Below are positions 8,581 to 17,613 of a DNA stretch of 64,000 nt, piece by piece. The notes beneath the pieces are model-generated. The model searched no databases and had not been told where the DNA came from. It saw nothing but the letters and a program-made list of their open reading frames with translations. The stretch covers positions 62,001 to 126,000 of the forward strand of contig NZ_JACJOO010000075.1 in NCBI RefSeq assembly GCF_014695575.1. The letters are read 5' to 3'. The number at the start of each line of letters is the position of its first letter. Position 1 is the first letter of the stretch. Made by a program: the position numbers and the translations under genes. Origin of the DNA: Leptolyngbya sp. FACHB-8 (GTDB taxonomy: Bacteria; Cyanobacteriota; Cyanobacteriia; Elainellales; Elainellaceae).

Positions 8581-8598
8581 ATTTTTTTAGGATATAAC

Positions 8599-8638
8599 GC
8601 CCTTGCGGGGACGTTACATGCAACGTCCCTGCAAGGGC
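8599..8638. terminator. Hairpin downstream of family A element
   Basis: Arms GCCCTTGCGGGGACGTT and AACGTCCCTGCAAGGGC pair with one mismatch. It sits between the convergent sepF and thioesterase genes and could act as a terminator from either side, although no T-run follows. Confidence 0.5.
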
Positions 8639-8671
8639 TTCACTATATTTGATTCACCAAGACTAACCAGC

Positions 8672-9148
8672 TTATAGCAACAAATCCGTTTCCATGGCGG
8701 CAATCTGATTGGCGTCACCCCATTTGACCAACCACTTCATGACTTCATCAGGAATGAATGTTCGTACTCGGGCTGCAGAGTCAATGCAGACATGCTTCGT
8801 AAAGGCCCGTGCCGCACAGGATTCCTGAACTTCTTTGACCCCGCGATCGACAACTTCAATAACATAGATTTCATAGGCCACCTCAAACTCACCATCCTTA
8901 ATTTGTTTGGGGGTGGTGTAGATCTTGATATCGTCGCCGCAGAAGAGCGGACGCATAAAATCGATGGTGCTATGGGTGATAGGAATCGCAATCCGGGGAT
9001 AGCAGAAGAACTGGTTGAGGTTGATGCCTGCTGCCCCTAATGATGCCTCGTAGGCCTCATGACACATGGAGAGGATGTTGGCAAAATAGGCCACCCCCGC
9101 AGCGTCGGTGTCTTGAAAGCGGACAGTGCGTTGATAGGTAAACGGCAT
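8672..9148 (-). CDS. 1,4-dihydroxy-2-naphthoyl-CoA hydrolase (hotdog thioesterase)
   Basis: A 4-hydroxybenzoyl-CoA-thioesterase-like hotdog protein of 158 residues. The catalytic motif FQDTDAAGVAYF (about residues 11-22) with the key Asp is intact. Cyanobacterial members of this exact type hydrolyse DHNA-CoA in phylloquinone (vitamin K1) synthesis for photosystem I. The assignment comes from overall similarity and length; the substrate is inferred from the organism group. It stands alone, upstream of sepF in convergent orientation. Confidence 0.85.
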   Translation of the reverse strand: MPFTYQRTVRFQDTDAAGVAYFANILSMCHEAYEASLGAAGINLNQFFCYPRIAIPITHSTIDFMRPLFCGDDIKIYTTPKQIKDGEFEVAYEIYVIEVVDRGVKEVQESCAARAFTKHVCIDSAARVRTFIPDEVMKWLVKWGDANQIAAMETDLLL

Positions 9149-9244
9149 GGCGATCGCTCAATCCAAAAAACCAGCATTCTCTATTGTGACTAGAATCGGG
9201 TCGTTATGACATAGATATTTGTTTAGGGACTTGCTATCGAATAA

Positions 9245-9285
9245 AATTCCATTTTGTCGCCACGTTGCAGCGACAAAATGGAATT
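9245..9285. terminator. Hairpin between two minus-strand genes
   Basis: Arms AATTCCATTTTGTCGC and GCGACAAAATGGAATT pair perfectly around nine bases. It lies downstream of the deaminase-like gene on the minus strand and is a likely transcript end. Confidence 0.55.
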
Positions 9286-9334
9286 TGGAAAAATTGAGAT
9301 TCATTATCGCGGCCTGCATCCACGATCAATGAAC

Positions 9335-10390
9335 CTACCTATCAGCTCCCACTGCAACATCCTCGTCACCTAAGGATTCCGGATGCAAAATACTGCTGAG
9401 AATCCGCTCAGGCCGACGCTCGTACTTCCAGGCAAAGGCATGGCGGAAGGCAGCATCCTGGCAGGCTTGCAACTGCTGGAAGCTGATAATGTCGTGGGTT
9501 AGCAGGGTTTCGTATTCAAATGGCAGGCGCACGTTGTGCAGCCCAGCGTTGTCGGTACAGATGGCGATGTCTACCCCAGCTTCAAAACAGCGATCGAACA
9601 CCAACTTCAGTTGATGCAAGTCCTGCAAGGTGCCCGTCTTTAAATAGGTGGTGGGGCATACCTCTAGGCACTGGCCTTGCTGGGCCAACTGAGGCAACAG
9701 TTCCGGATGGAGCAACGGAATTTGGATCCCATGACCAATCCGCATCAGGTAAGGCAGGAGTTCGGGGTAACAGCCTTCGGTCGTCTCGTACAGATGCCCT
9801 GTGGTGTTGAGACCGAGGGAGCGCGCGTAGTCGTAGAGTTGAATAAACTCGTCGAGGCGATCGCGATAATGAGCATCTCCACCCGCTAGATCCACTGCAC
9901 ACACATATTGTGGGTACTGCGCTGCCAAGTCCACAATGGCCTTGTTTACCTCGTAGGGCAAGCGCGAGTGCATACAGAGGATTTGGCTGGTAACAATGGG
10001 GTACTCCCCAATCTGGCTGGACTTGCCGACGATATCGACAATCTGGCCCATCAGCTCAATTCGTTCAGATTGCTCCAGATGTTCCGGTGTTCGAAGGAAG
10101 GGAGTATAGCGCAACTCCAGGTACGCCAGGTTCTCGAACACATAGGCACCCCGCATCAAACGGTAGATGAAATAGGGAAGGGTGTCTTCCGTCTGCACAC
10201 TCTCCACCATCGTATGGAGTTCCAGGTATTCGTCTAACGTGTTGCGGGGACGGGTATAGAATTCCTCAAAATCCGGATAAGCGGTAAACCGCTCGGTTAA
10301 ATCTTGTCGATTTCGCTGAAAATAACGCCATAGGACACGGGGAACCACGGAGCCCCCCAAGTGACGGTGCAATTCCGCATATAGAGCCAC
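9335..10390 (-). CDS. Adenosine deaminase-like metallohydrolase
   Basis: Amidohydrolase-superfamily protein of 351 residues resembling adenosine deaminase. Seen motifs are the metal-binding HRHLGGS near the N-terminus (about residues 8-14), the HLYE motif corresponding to the HAGE catalytic Glu motif, RIGHG with its conserved His, and CTDNAGLH where adenosine deaminases have an N-T-D-D-P stretch. The changes at HLDG (here HLGG), HAGE and TDDP suggest a divergent subgroup, so the substrate need not be adenosine. It is divergent from purA, with a 261-bp gap. A role in purine salvage is inferred from the family and the neighbour. Confidence 0.75.
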   Translation of the reverse strand: MALYAELHRHLGGSVVPRVLWRYFQRNRQDLTERFTAYPDFEEFYTRPRNTLDEYLELHTMVESVQTEDTLPYFIYRLMRGAYVFENLAYLELRYTPFLRTPEHLEQSERIELMGQIVDIVGKSSQIGEYPIVTSQILCMHSRLPYEVNKAIVDLAAQYPQYVCAVDLAGGDAHYRDRLDEFIQLYDYARSLGLNTTGHLYETTEGCYPELLPYLMRIGHGIQIPLLHPELLPQLAQQGQCLEVCPTTYLKTGTLQDLHQLKLVFDRCFEAGVDIAICTDNAGLHNVRLPFEYETLLTHDIISFQQLQACQDAAFRHAFAWKYERRPERILSSILHPESLGDEDVAVGADR

Positions 10391-10577
10391 AAAATACCTC
10401 TCAGAAAATTAGGGATTGAATAAACGGTTATCTCTGGAAGCTGACACAACGAAGCCGATCTTGAAACGTTGAGAACGTAGACAGAATGGGGCTTTGTGCT
10501 AAAAAAATGACCGTAACCAACCTGAGAGCCAAGCCAGGAAAAATAATCTGGCTTATGGGGCAATCAGCAACTCATCA

Positions 10578-11983
<1,406 letters not shown>

Positions 11984-12002
11984 TGGCTTGTTTTGCCTCT
12001 AT

Positions 12003-12038
12003 TAATTTTCGTGGGGTCGAAGCTCCCCGCGAAAATTA
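12003..12038 (+). terminator. Hairpin after purA
   Basis: Arms TAATTTTCGTGGGG and CCCCGCGAAAATTA pair with one G-T type mismatch around a six-base loop. It lies 20 bp after the purA stop codon. Confidence 0.6.
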
Positions 12039-12159
12039 GCCAGATCATAGGTCTGAATTTGGTTCCCCCAAATTGGAGTAGAGGCGAGATAATAAAGGTT
12101 TGTGCGTTTCGTGCAACGGCTTTGCGTGTCAATTTTTCGTAGTTAAGGTGAAATGAGTT

Positions 12160-12741
12160 ATGGAACTGACCCTTGAATGTAAAACCCGGCCTGAGAATGC
12201 CAAGCCGAACGCCATCCGTCGTGGTGGACAGATCCCGGCTGTGCTCTATGGCCATAATGGCACCGAGTCTGTAGCCCTGGTGGTTGAAGGCCGCGAAGCA
12301 GAGCGTCTGATGAAGAAAGCAGTGATCAACAACACGGTGATCACCGTCAACGTTCCCGAAATCTCTTGGAGCGGCAAGACCCTGCTGCGCGAAGTACAGA
12401 CCCACCCCTCTAAGGGTTCGTTGTACCACCTCAGCTTTTTCTCCTTTGCGGCTCACGGTAGCATTGATATTAAGCTACCAATCCACTTCGTTGGCATATC
12501 TGAAGGTGTGAAGAGCTACGGCGGTATGCTAGACACCGTGATCAACGAACTACCTGTACAAGGTCAGCCCGATCGCATGCCTGACTTCATTGAAGTAGAC
12601 GTAACCAACATGGCCGTAGGGGACGCGATTAATGTGGGTGCCCTGAACCTGCCGGAAGGGGTTCAAACCCAACTGGATCCCGAAACCATTATCGTTTCGG
12701 TACTGCAGGGCCGTCCGGATGCGGGTGCCGCTGCTGAATAA
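12160..12741 (+). CDS. rplY: 50S ribosomal protein L25 (CTC form)
   Basis: Long (CTC) form of ribosomal protein L25, which binds 5S rRNA. The N-terminal L25 domain (about residues 4-92, with IPAVLYGHN and HPSKGSLYHLSF) is followed by a TL5-like C-terminal domain (about 100-185) and an Ala-rich tail. The length of 193 residues is typical of the CTC form. It starts with ATG 33 bases after the end of a GC-poor leader and stands alone between purA and a kinase-like gene. Confidence 0.95.
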   Translation: MELTLECKTRPENAKPNAIRRGGQIPAVLYGHNGTESVALVVEGREAERLMKKAVINNTVITVNVPEISWSGKTLLREVQTHPSKGSLYHLSFFSFAAHGSIDIKLPIHFVGISEGVKSYGGMLDTVINELPVQGQPDRMPDFIEVDVTNMAVGDAINVGALNLPEGVQTQLDPETIIVSVLQGRPDAGAAAE

Positions 12742-12752
12742 GGCTTGAACGG

Positions 12753-12806
12753 GGACGTAGCACTTACGTCCTGATAAGCCAGGGGTTTCTATGGAACCCC
12801 CTTGAA
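12753..12806 (+). terminator. Two short hairpins after rplY
   Basis: GGACGTA/TACGTCC (12753-12771) is followed by AGGGGTTTC/GGAACCCCC (12781-12802) and a short TTGAAAAA tail. The second is the better terminator candidate for rplY. Confidence 0.5.
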
Positions 12807-12913
12807 AAACTTGACCATACTCAACTGTTTTTTAGCAACATTTGAGACACTGGGAGGGGGCGATCGCCCCCTCCTTAGTTTTATGTCCGCCTATCCTTCT
12901 ACAACCTATCCCT

Positions 12914-14464
12914 ATGACCGAAGCCAGCCTGCCCCCCTTGATTCAAGCCATGCAAAAACCGGAGTTTTACCCCCACCCGGTGACAGTTCCCGTCGAGCTA
13001 ATTCAAACACACGTTTCTTATGTTCTATTGACGGGCGATTATGTCTACAAGGTCAAAAAACCAGTCAACTTTGGCTTTTTGGACTTTTCTACCTTGGAGA
13101 AGCGGCAACACTTCTGCCAGGAAGAGCTGCGGCTCAACCAACGAGGAGCGGCAGCACTGTATCTGGAGGTACTGCCCATCAGCCAGGTAGATAGCGAGTA
13201 TCAGCTCGGGGATGAAGGGAACGCTGTCGAGTACACAGTCAAGATGCGGCAGTTCCCGCAGGATGCCTTGTTAAGCAGCCTATATGACCGGGGCGAATTG
13301 ACGGAAGCATTAATTCAACAGCTGGCCGTCAAAGTCGCGGCATTCCACAAAACGACGCCTACTAACGATTACATTCGAGGGTTCGGTGCCGTTGGGCAAA
13401 TCCGCCAAGCCTTTGATGAGAACTATGAGCAGACTGTGGGGTTCATCGGCGGACCTCAAACTCAGCAGCAGTTTGATGAAACCCAGGCCTATACCGATCG
13501 TTTTTTTGGCGATCGCACATCCCTCTTCGAACAGCGAGTACAGCAGGATAAAATCCGCGAGTGCCACGGGGATCTGCACCTGCGAAACATCGCGTCCTGG
13601 AATAACGAACTCTGGTTGTTTGACTGCATCGAGTTCAACGAGCCGTTCCGCTTCGTGGACGTCATGTACGACGTAGCCTACATTGTGATGGATCTGGATA
13701 TCCGTCAGCGCCCTGACCTACGAGCTCTGTTCCTTAATACTTACTTCGAGGAAACGGGGGATTGGGAAGGGTTACAAGTGCTGCCAATCTACGTCAATCG
13801 GCAAACCTACGTGCGTGCGAAGGTTATCTCTTTCCTGCTCAATGACGCAGGAGCATCCGCCGCTGAGAAGCAGGCCGCCAGTGATACAGCTGCTCAGTAC
13901 TACCGATTGGCGTGGGAATATACCCAACCGCGCAAAGGACAACTGGTTCTGATGTCGGGATTGTCGGGTTCTGGTAAAAGCACAACAGCTCGCGCTTTAG
14001 CAGCCCGCACCGGGGCCATTCACATTCGTTCGGATGCAGTTCGTAAGCACTTAGGTGGAGTTGCCTTGCAGGAACGAGGCGATGCCAGCCTGTACACCCC
14101 TGAAATGACCCAAAAGACTTATCAGCGGTTGCTAGATCTGGGTGTGGCTCTGGCTTCAGAGGGGTACACAGTGATTCTGGATGCCAAGTATGATCGACAA
14201 GAGGTGCGGCAGGAAGCAATCATTCAAGCAAAAAACCATCAGCTTCCCCTGACGCTGCTACATTGCACGGCTCCGTTAGAGGTGTTGAGCGATCGCCTGC
14301 AAAAACGCACGGATGATATTGCTGATGCCACCGTAGAAGTACTGGCTCAGCAATATTTCGAGTCATTTCTCGACAGCGAGCAATCCTACGTGACAACGCT
14401 GGAGAGCACCCAAGACATTACACCCCAACTAGACCCAATCGTGCAGCAAATTCAAAGCGCATGA
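12914..14464 (+). CDS. Fusion of aminoglycoside-phosphotransferase-like and P-loop kinase domains
   Basis: A two-domain protein of 516 residues. The N-terminal half (about 1-330) is a kinase-like APH fold with a Lys-rich nucleotide loop (DYVYKVKKPVNFGF), the Brenner motif HGDLHLRN and DCIEFN. The C-terminal half (about 345-505) is a P-loop kinase of the zeta-toxin/AAA_33 type with GLSGSGKSTTARAL. This fusion is common in cyanobacteria and proteobacteria but its substrate is unknown. The ATG at 12914 is preferred over a TTG at 12842, because the latter would add residues encoded by a palindrome (12853-12876) holding a HIP1 site. It overlaps no gene; the next gene starts 8 bp later. Confidence 0.85.
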   Translation: MTEASLPPLIQAMQKPEFYPHPVTVPVELIQTHVSYVLLTGDYVYKVKKPVNFGFLDFSTLEKRQHFCQEELRLNQRGAAALYLEVLPISQVDSEYQLGDEGNAVEYTVKMRQFPQDALLSSLYDRGELTEALIQQLAVKVAAFHKTTPTNDYIRGFGAVGQIRQAFDENYEQTVGFIGGPQTQQQFDETQAYTDRFFGDRTSLFEQRVQQDKIRECHGDLHLRNIASWNNELWLFDCIEFNEPFRFVDVMYDVAYIVMDLDIRQRPDLRALFLNTYFEETGDWEGLQVLPIYVNRQTYVRAKVISFLLNDAGASAAEKQAASDTAAQYYRLAWEYTQPRKGQLVLMSGLSGSGKSTTARALAARTGAIHIRSDAVRKHLGGVALQERGDASLYTPEMTQKTYQRLLDLGVALASEGYTVILDAKYDRQEVRQEAIIQAKNHQLPLTLLHCTAPLEVLSDRLQKRTDDIADATVEVLAQQYFESFLDSEQSYVTTLESTQDITPQLDPIVQQIQSA

Positions 14465-14471
14465 CCTCGCC

Positions 14472-14792
14472 ATGGTAGACAGAAACGGTATTGGCACTGG
14501 CCTTAAGCTCTGGCTCATTCTATTACTCACCTTTTTTTTCCTGGGCTATCCGGCAGTGCTGGCCATCCTCTGGGCTCTAATTGGCAGTTTTGCGGGGGGC
14601 GTGATTGCAGCGAACTTAAACCTCAAAACGCCCCCACCTATGGCAAAGCCTATAGACAAAACTGGAGAGGGTTCCTCCGAGCGGGGCCGATTTACGCTTC
14701 GCAGACGAGTTGAGGAGCGAAACCAGGTAGGAAATTCTATATTTGGGCGTTGGGGTCGGCGGATCGACCGTTCCTCTAAGCCTCGTCGATAG
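14472..14792 (+). CDS. Small membrane protein, 106 aa
   Basis: It starts 8 bp after the kinase-like gene, so both are likely one operon. Two adjacent hydrophobic segments (about residues 10-28 and 30-48) form a membrane hairpin, followed by a basic, Arg/Ser-rich cytoplasmic tail of about 55 residues. I do not recognise the family. Confidence 0.6.
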   Translation: MVDRNGIGTGLKLWLILLLTFFFLGYPAVLAILWALIGSFAGGVIAANLNLKTPPPMAKPIDKTGEGSSERGRFTLRRRVEERNQVGNSIFGRWGRRIDRSSKPRR

Positions 14793-14826
14793 TACTCCTG
14801 GTACTAATACTTCACGACACCAATTC

Positions 14827-14872
14827 TGAGAGATAGGATGGGGTGAGCTTGGCCCGCACATCCTACCTCTCA
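14827..14872 (+). terminator. Hairpin after the kinase/membrane-protein pair
   Basis: TGAGAGATAGGATG pairs with CATCCTACCTCTCA with one mismatch around an 18-base loop. It lies 35 bp after the stop codon and may end the transcript. Confidence 0.45.
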
Positions 14873-14904
14873 AAATTAATGACCTGTTAAAATCCTATGA
14901 TGGG

Positions 14905-15004
14905 ATACTATTAGGCATAGCGGAAACTGGCCTATGTTTGGTAGTGTAGAGCACTCTGCACTCCGTACGATCAAACATAGGCAAACTTAAACCGCTGAAT
15001 AGTA
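14905..15004. repeat. Decayed palindromic element, family H
   Basis: CCTATGTTT and AAACATAGG (14931-14939 and 14963-14971) form the outer stem, as in the copies at 3687 and 17442, but the inner stem is degenerate. The flanks (CATAGCGGAAA left, ACTTAAACCGCTG right) resemble worn family H ends. Confidence 0.55.
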
Positions 15005-15039
15005 AATGGCAAGATGAACTCACCAACCCGGTGATATAG

Positions 15040-15132
15040 CGTTACATCATCTAGTTAGGGCAGTTTATTTTTGAAAAGCTGGGCTCCGCCCAGCTTTTCA
15101 AAAATAAACTGCCTGGTTCTAAGCGTGTAACG
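15040..15132. repeat. Palindromic element, family F, copy 1
   Basis: A 55-bp hairpin (15059-15113) with about 25-base arms ends in GAAAAGCTGGG/CCCAGCTTTTC and is flanked by inverted ends beginning CGTTACA. Related hairpins with a GAAAAGC/GCTTTTC core lie at 16538 and 27314. Confidence 0.7.
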
Positions 15133-15459
15133 TAGTACAAAGAGACTGAGGCTTTGTTGCGGGGGTGCAGCAAACCATCACTCTCTTTATATTGCCGAAG
15201 TAATAAGTTTGAAGGTAGTGCAAAGCATCGCCACTAAACTTAGGTTCATTTCCACCTTGGTGTCATAGTAGGAATAACAAGCAACCTCCCCGCGAGATAT
15301 TTTCCGGAACCAGGATGAGAAGAATTTGTGAATCCTTCAAAATTCCTGGGGAAATCACGGATGTTCTTTGTAAAATATCGTTTTACAAGAATAAGTAAGT
15401 TTTCCTGTGATGGTTCGGTAGGTCGCCTATTCCTGAAACGTCTAGCTTGAGCATCTACC

Positions 15460-15771
15460 ATGTCGCCGATCGTTCTTAATGAGACCTCTGTAAAACCCTT
15501 CTGTTTCTATTTAGATGGCAATCTCTGTAAGGGAGTGAGCTATCAAAATCGGCTGTATCATTTGGTGGAAACCCTTAACGCTGGGAATTTAGAGCGGGTA
15601 AGGGAGATCTGCCTGGATCTACGACGACAGAAGCTAACATGCATCATTACAAGAACCGAGCATCACTATCGGATTTGGACAGATTTAAGAGCGATGCAGG
15701 TTGGCACGGAAGTTGCTAAGCCTGTGCTACCAGTATCTTTCTCAGCAGCTAGCGAGCTACAGGCTTTATAA
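15460..15771 (+). CDS. Hypothetical protein, 103 aa
   Basis: A soluble protein with a beta-rich N-terminus (KPFCFYLDGNLCKGVSY) and a helix-plus-strand middle that looks compact and real. The family is not known to me. It starts with ATG and lies 60 bp upstream of the acetyltransferase gene in the same direction, so they may be cotranscribed. Confidence 0.55.
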   Translation: MSPIVLNETSVKPFCFYLDGNLCKGVSYQNRLYHLVETLNAGNLERVREICLDLRRQKLTCIITRTEHHYRIWTDLRAMQVGTEVAKPVLPVSFSAASELQAL

Positions 15772-15831
15772 GAAACGCTGAACTCGCGGTAGCATCAGAG
15801 GCAGTGGAATAATCTCTGCGTTCTGGATGTC

Positions 15832-16347
15832 ATGGCCGATACCTCTTCAACTGGGCTAACGCTGCGCTCGGCGACGGCGGCTGATGCCGATTTAATTTTT
15901 GCCTTGATTGGCGAACTGGCCGACTATGAAAAACTGCGCCATCAGGTGACAGGCAGCGCTGCCGACTTAGCTCAACATTTGAGTGGAAATCCTTCAGTTG
16001 TCGAAGCGATTGTGGCGGAATGGAATCATCAACCCGCTGGATTTGCTTTATTTTTTACTAATTACTCAACCTTTCTCACAAAGCCTGGCTTGTACCTTGA
16101 GGATCTTTATGTAAAGTCCGAGTATCGGGGGTTGGGGATTGGAAAAGCTTTGCTCAGCCACTTAGCTGGCCTTGTTCAGGAGCGGGGTTACGGGCGTCTG
16201 GAATGGAGCGTATTGGACTGGAATGCGCCCGCGATCGCCTTCTATGAGCGGATGGGAGCTACCGTATTGCCCGACTGGCGCATTTGCCGGGTAACGGGAG
16301 ATGCGATCGCCACTCTGGCATCTCAGGCAGAATCTAGCCCGGCCTAG
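15832..16347 (+). CDS. GNAT-family N-acetyltransferase
   Basis: A 171-residue GNAT acetyltransferase, closest in look to the diamine/thialysine acetyltransferase (SSAT-like) subgroup. The acetyl-CoA motif A is YRGLGIGKALLSHLA (about residues 100-114), preceded by the LYLEDLYVKSEYR beta-4 strand and followed by WNAPAIAFYERMGA (about 137-150). The acceptor substrate (polyamine, thialysine or protein) cannot be set from sequence. The gene is followed directly by nested palindromic elements. Confidence 0.88.
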   Translation: MADTSSTGLTLRSATAADADLIFALIGELADYEKLRHQVTGSAADLAQHLSGNPSVVEAIVAEWNHQPAGFALFFTNYSTFLTKPGLYLEDLYVKSEYRGLGIGKALLSHLAGLVQERGYGRLEWSVLDWNAPAIAFYERMGATVLPDWRICRVTGDAIATLASQAESSPA

Positions 16348-16404
16348 GAGCTACAGGACTTACACAGTTTTGTGGAGTATATGTGCTTCTATCCGGAACC
16401 AGGA

Positions 16405-16582
16405 AGATTATTTTAACCTGAGTTCGGGTTAAGGGTGTTTTCGAGTACCGCGCGTTGCGCGGCACTCGAAAACACTCATTTTGGCGTGCGCTTTGCGCAC
16501 GCCAAAATGAGCACTTCAGCTTATCCCGAACTGAGGTTATTTTAGAGAAGCCACGCTCAGCGCAGCTTTTCTAAAATAATCT
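16405..16582. repeat. Family F hairpin split by a family A element
   Basis: The left arm of a hairpin (16405-16414 plus 16544-16551) pairs with the right arm (16565-16582) only if the family A copy at 16415-16536 and one TTATTTT are removed. The rebuilt arms are 18 bases long with one mismatch. This is a nested insertion. Confidence 0.82.
16415..16536 (+). repeat. Palindromic element, family A, copy 2 (7-bp target duplication)
   Basis: It has the same ends and two hairpins as the copy at 8460, with TTATTTT on both sides (16408-16414 and 16537-16543). Compared with copy 1, the second hairpin changes CAATTTGG/CCAAATTG to CATTTTGG/CCAAAATG, so both arms changed together. Confidence 0.9.
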
Positions 16583-16767
16583 GTCCGAACCAAAGTGCGT
16601 AAGGCGATATCAGGAGGGTTGTGATATTTAGCTCTTGCAGCAAATTCTAGAACCCTTATTTTTTCGTCACTTCGCAACGGGAAATACGGTTTCGGGGGTT
16701 GAGTTTCAGCAAAGATGCAAGATGTGCGTAACCAACTTCGTTAATGATAAAACAGTTGATTCTATCC

Positions 16768-16839
16768 GTTGCTGAATGGAGCGATGCGATGGGTGTAGAA
16801 CCGCAGTTTCCATTCCATCGCATCGCTCCATTCAGCAAC
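16768..16839. repeat. Palindromic element, family G, copy 1
   Basis: GTTGCTGAATGGAGCGATG and its complement form 24-base arms around an irregular centre. A related left end (GTTGCTAAATGGAGCGATG) lies at 37468. Confidence 0.65.
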
Positions 16840-17106
16840 ACCTGACTTCATGAAAGACTTGCAGAACGGACATCCCACAACATGAATCGCTCTTTTTAAA
16901 AGCAGCCTCAACATGCAACTAAAGGCATCCTTGAATCCATTACATCATGAGCCTTTCACCTTATAAAAAGCTTACGTTCTTGTAAGAAAGCGATCGCCCA
17001 CTCAAAAGCCGTCCTAAACTTTTAATAGAAGGCTCTGGTGAGTTGGGTCTTAGCCTCACCCCCTGGAGTTCCACATAGCGTACAACATCGGATTGGATTG
17101 TGACCT
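16840..17106. other. Gap before the 70-aa gene
   Basis: No gene or clear repeat is seen. The sequence is AT-rich around 16930-17030 and presumably carries the promoter of the following small gene. Confidence 0.4.
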
Positions 17107-17319
17107 ATGGCAAAAACCATTTGGGTAAATGAACAAATCGACCCATCCGGGTTGATTTACACCTGCATTGCCTGCTGCAACCAGGAACAGGCCGAAGCAT
17201 GTCACGACTCGTTTGAAACGAATCTGACGGACGAGCAGAAGGCAATGGGGTGGATCGCCCGCCTACGTACCGTTGAAGATTGGGATGATGTCCCCGTTAA
17301 CTCTCTCAAACTGGATTAA
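17107..17319 (+). CDS. Small conserved-looking protein, 70 aa
   Basis: A compact 70-residue soluble protein with three Cys residues (CIACC, about residues 19-23, and a further C) and an acidic C-terminal half. No family is known to me. An ATG start follows TGTGACCT without a good Shine-Dalgarno sequence, as is frequent in cyanobacteria. It stands alone between palindromic elements. Confidence 0.55.
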   Translation: MAKTIWVNEQIDPSGLIYTCIACCNQEQAEACHDSFETNLTDEQKAMGWIARLRTVEDWDDVPVNSLKLD

Positions 17320-17363
17320 TTATTCAAAGACTTACGCAGTTTTTTGATGGGTGGCAGACAACG

Positions 17364-17424
17364 AAGATGCGCCTAATATTCTATGTCCTGCCTAAGCGGA
17401 ACGTACAATATTAGGCGCATCTTC
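17364..17424. repeat. Palindromic element, family D, copy 1
   Basis: Outer arms GAAGATGCGCCTAATATT and AATATTAGGCGCATCTTC enclose a partly paired centre. A second copy with the same outer arms is at 50545-50606. Both are preceded by a sequence like ACTTACG. Confidence 0.75.
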
Positions 17425-17441
17425 ATATTGAATTGGTATTG

Positions 17442-17542
17442 CTAGTACGCTGAGGCGGAAATCCATCACCCATGTTTTTGTGTAGGGTGCTTCGCACCCT
17501 ACACAAAAACATGGGTTGCAAACTTAGGCCGCAGTCTACTAG
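17442..17542 (+). repeat. Palindromic element, family H, copy 2 (101 bp)
   Basis: It has the same length and ends as the copy at 3687-3787. The stem differs by a paired change (ACCTATG/CATAGGT there, ACCCATG/CATGGGT here), and the loop is TTC instead of GAA. Confidence 0.88.
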
Positions 17543-17545
17543 TAT

Positions 17546-17613
17546 CACGTGAGCTAGGACATCCAGAACTGAGATAACTGCTCCCACTCGATCTGGATGT
17601 TCTAGCTCACGTG
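17546..17613. repeat. Inverted repeat overlapping the recJ stop codon
   Basis: CACGTGAGCTAGGACATCCAG and CTGGATGTTCTAGCTCACGTG form 21-base arms with one mismatch. The right arm covers the last codons and the TGA stop of recJ. It probably ends the recJ transcript. Confidence 0.7.

Noticed and set aside
12842-12913. Longer start for the APH/P-loop kinase fusion
   Set aside because: The added residues come from a palindrome with a HIP1 site and a TTG start; the ATG at 12914 fits the family better.
15246-15461. Minus-strand frame of 71 residues
   Set aside because: Basic, low-complexity product, no start signal, and it runs into the promoter region of the next gene.
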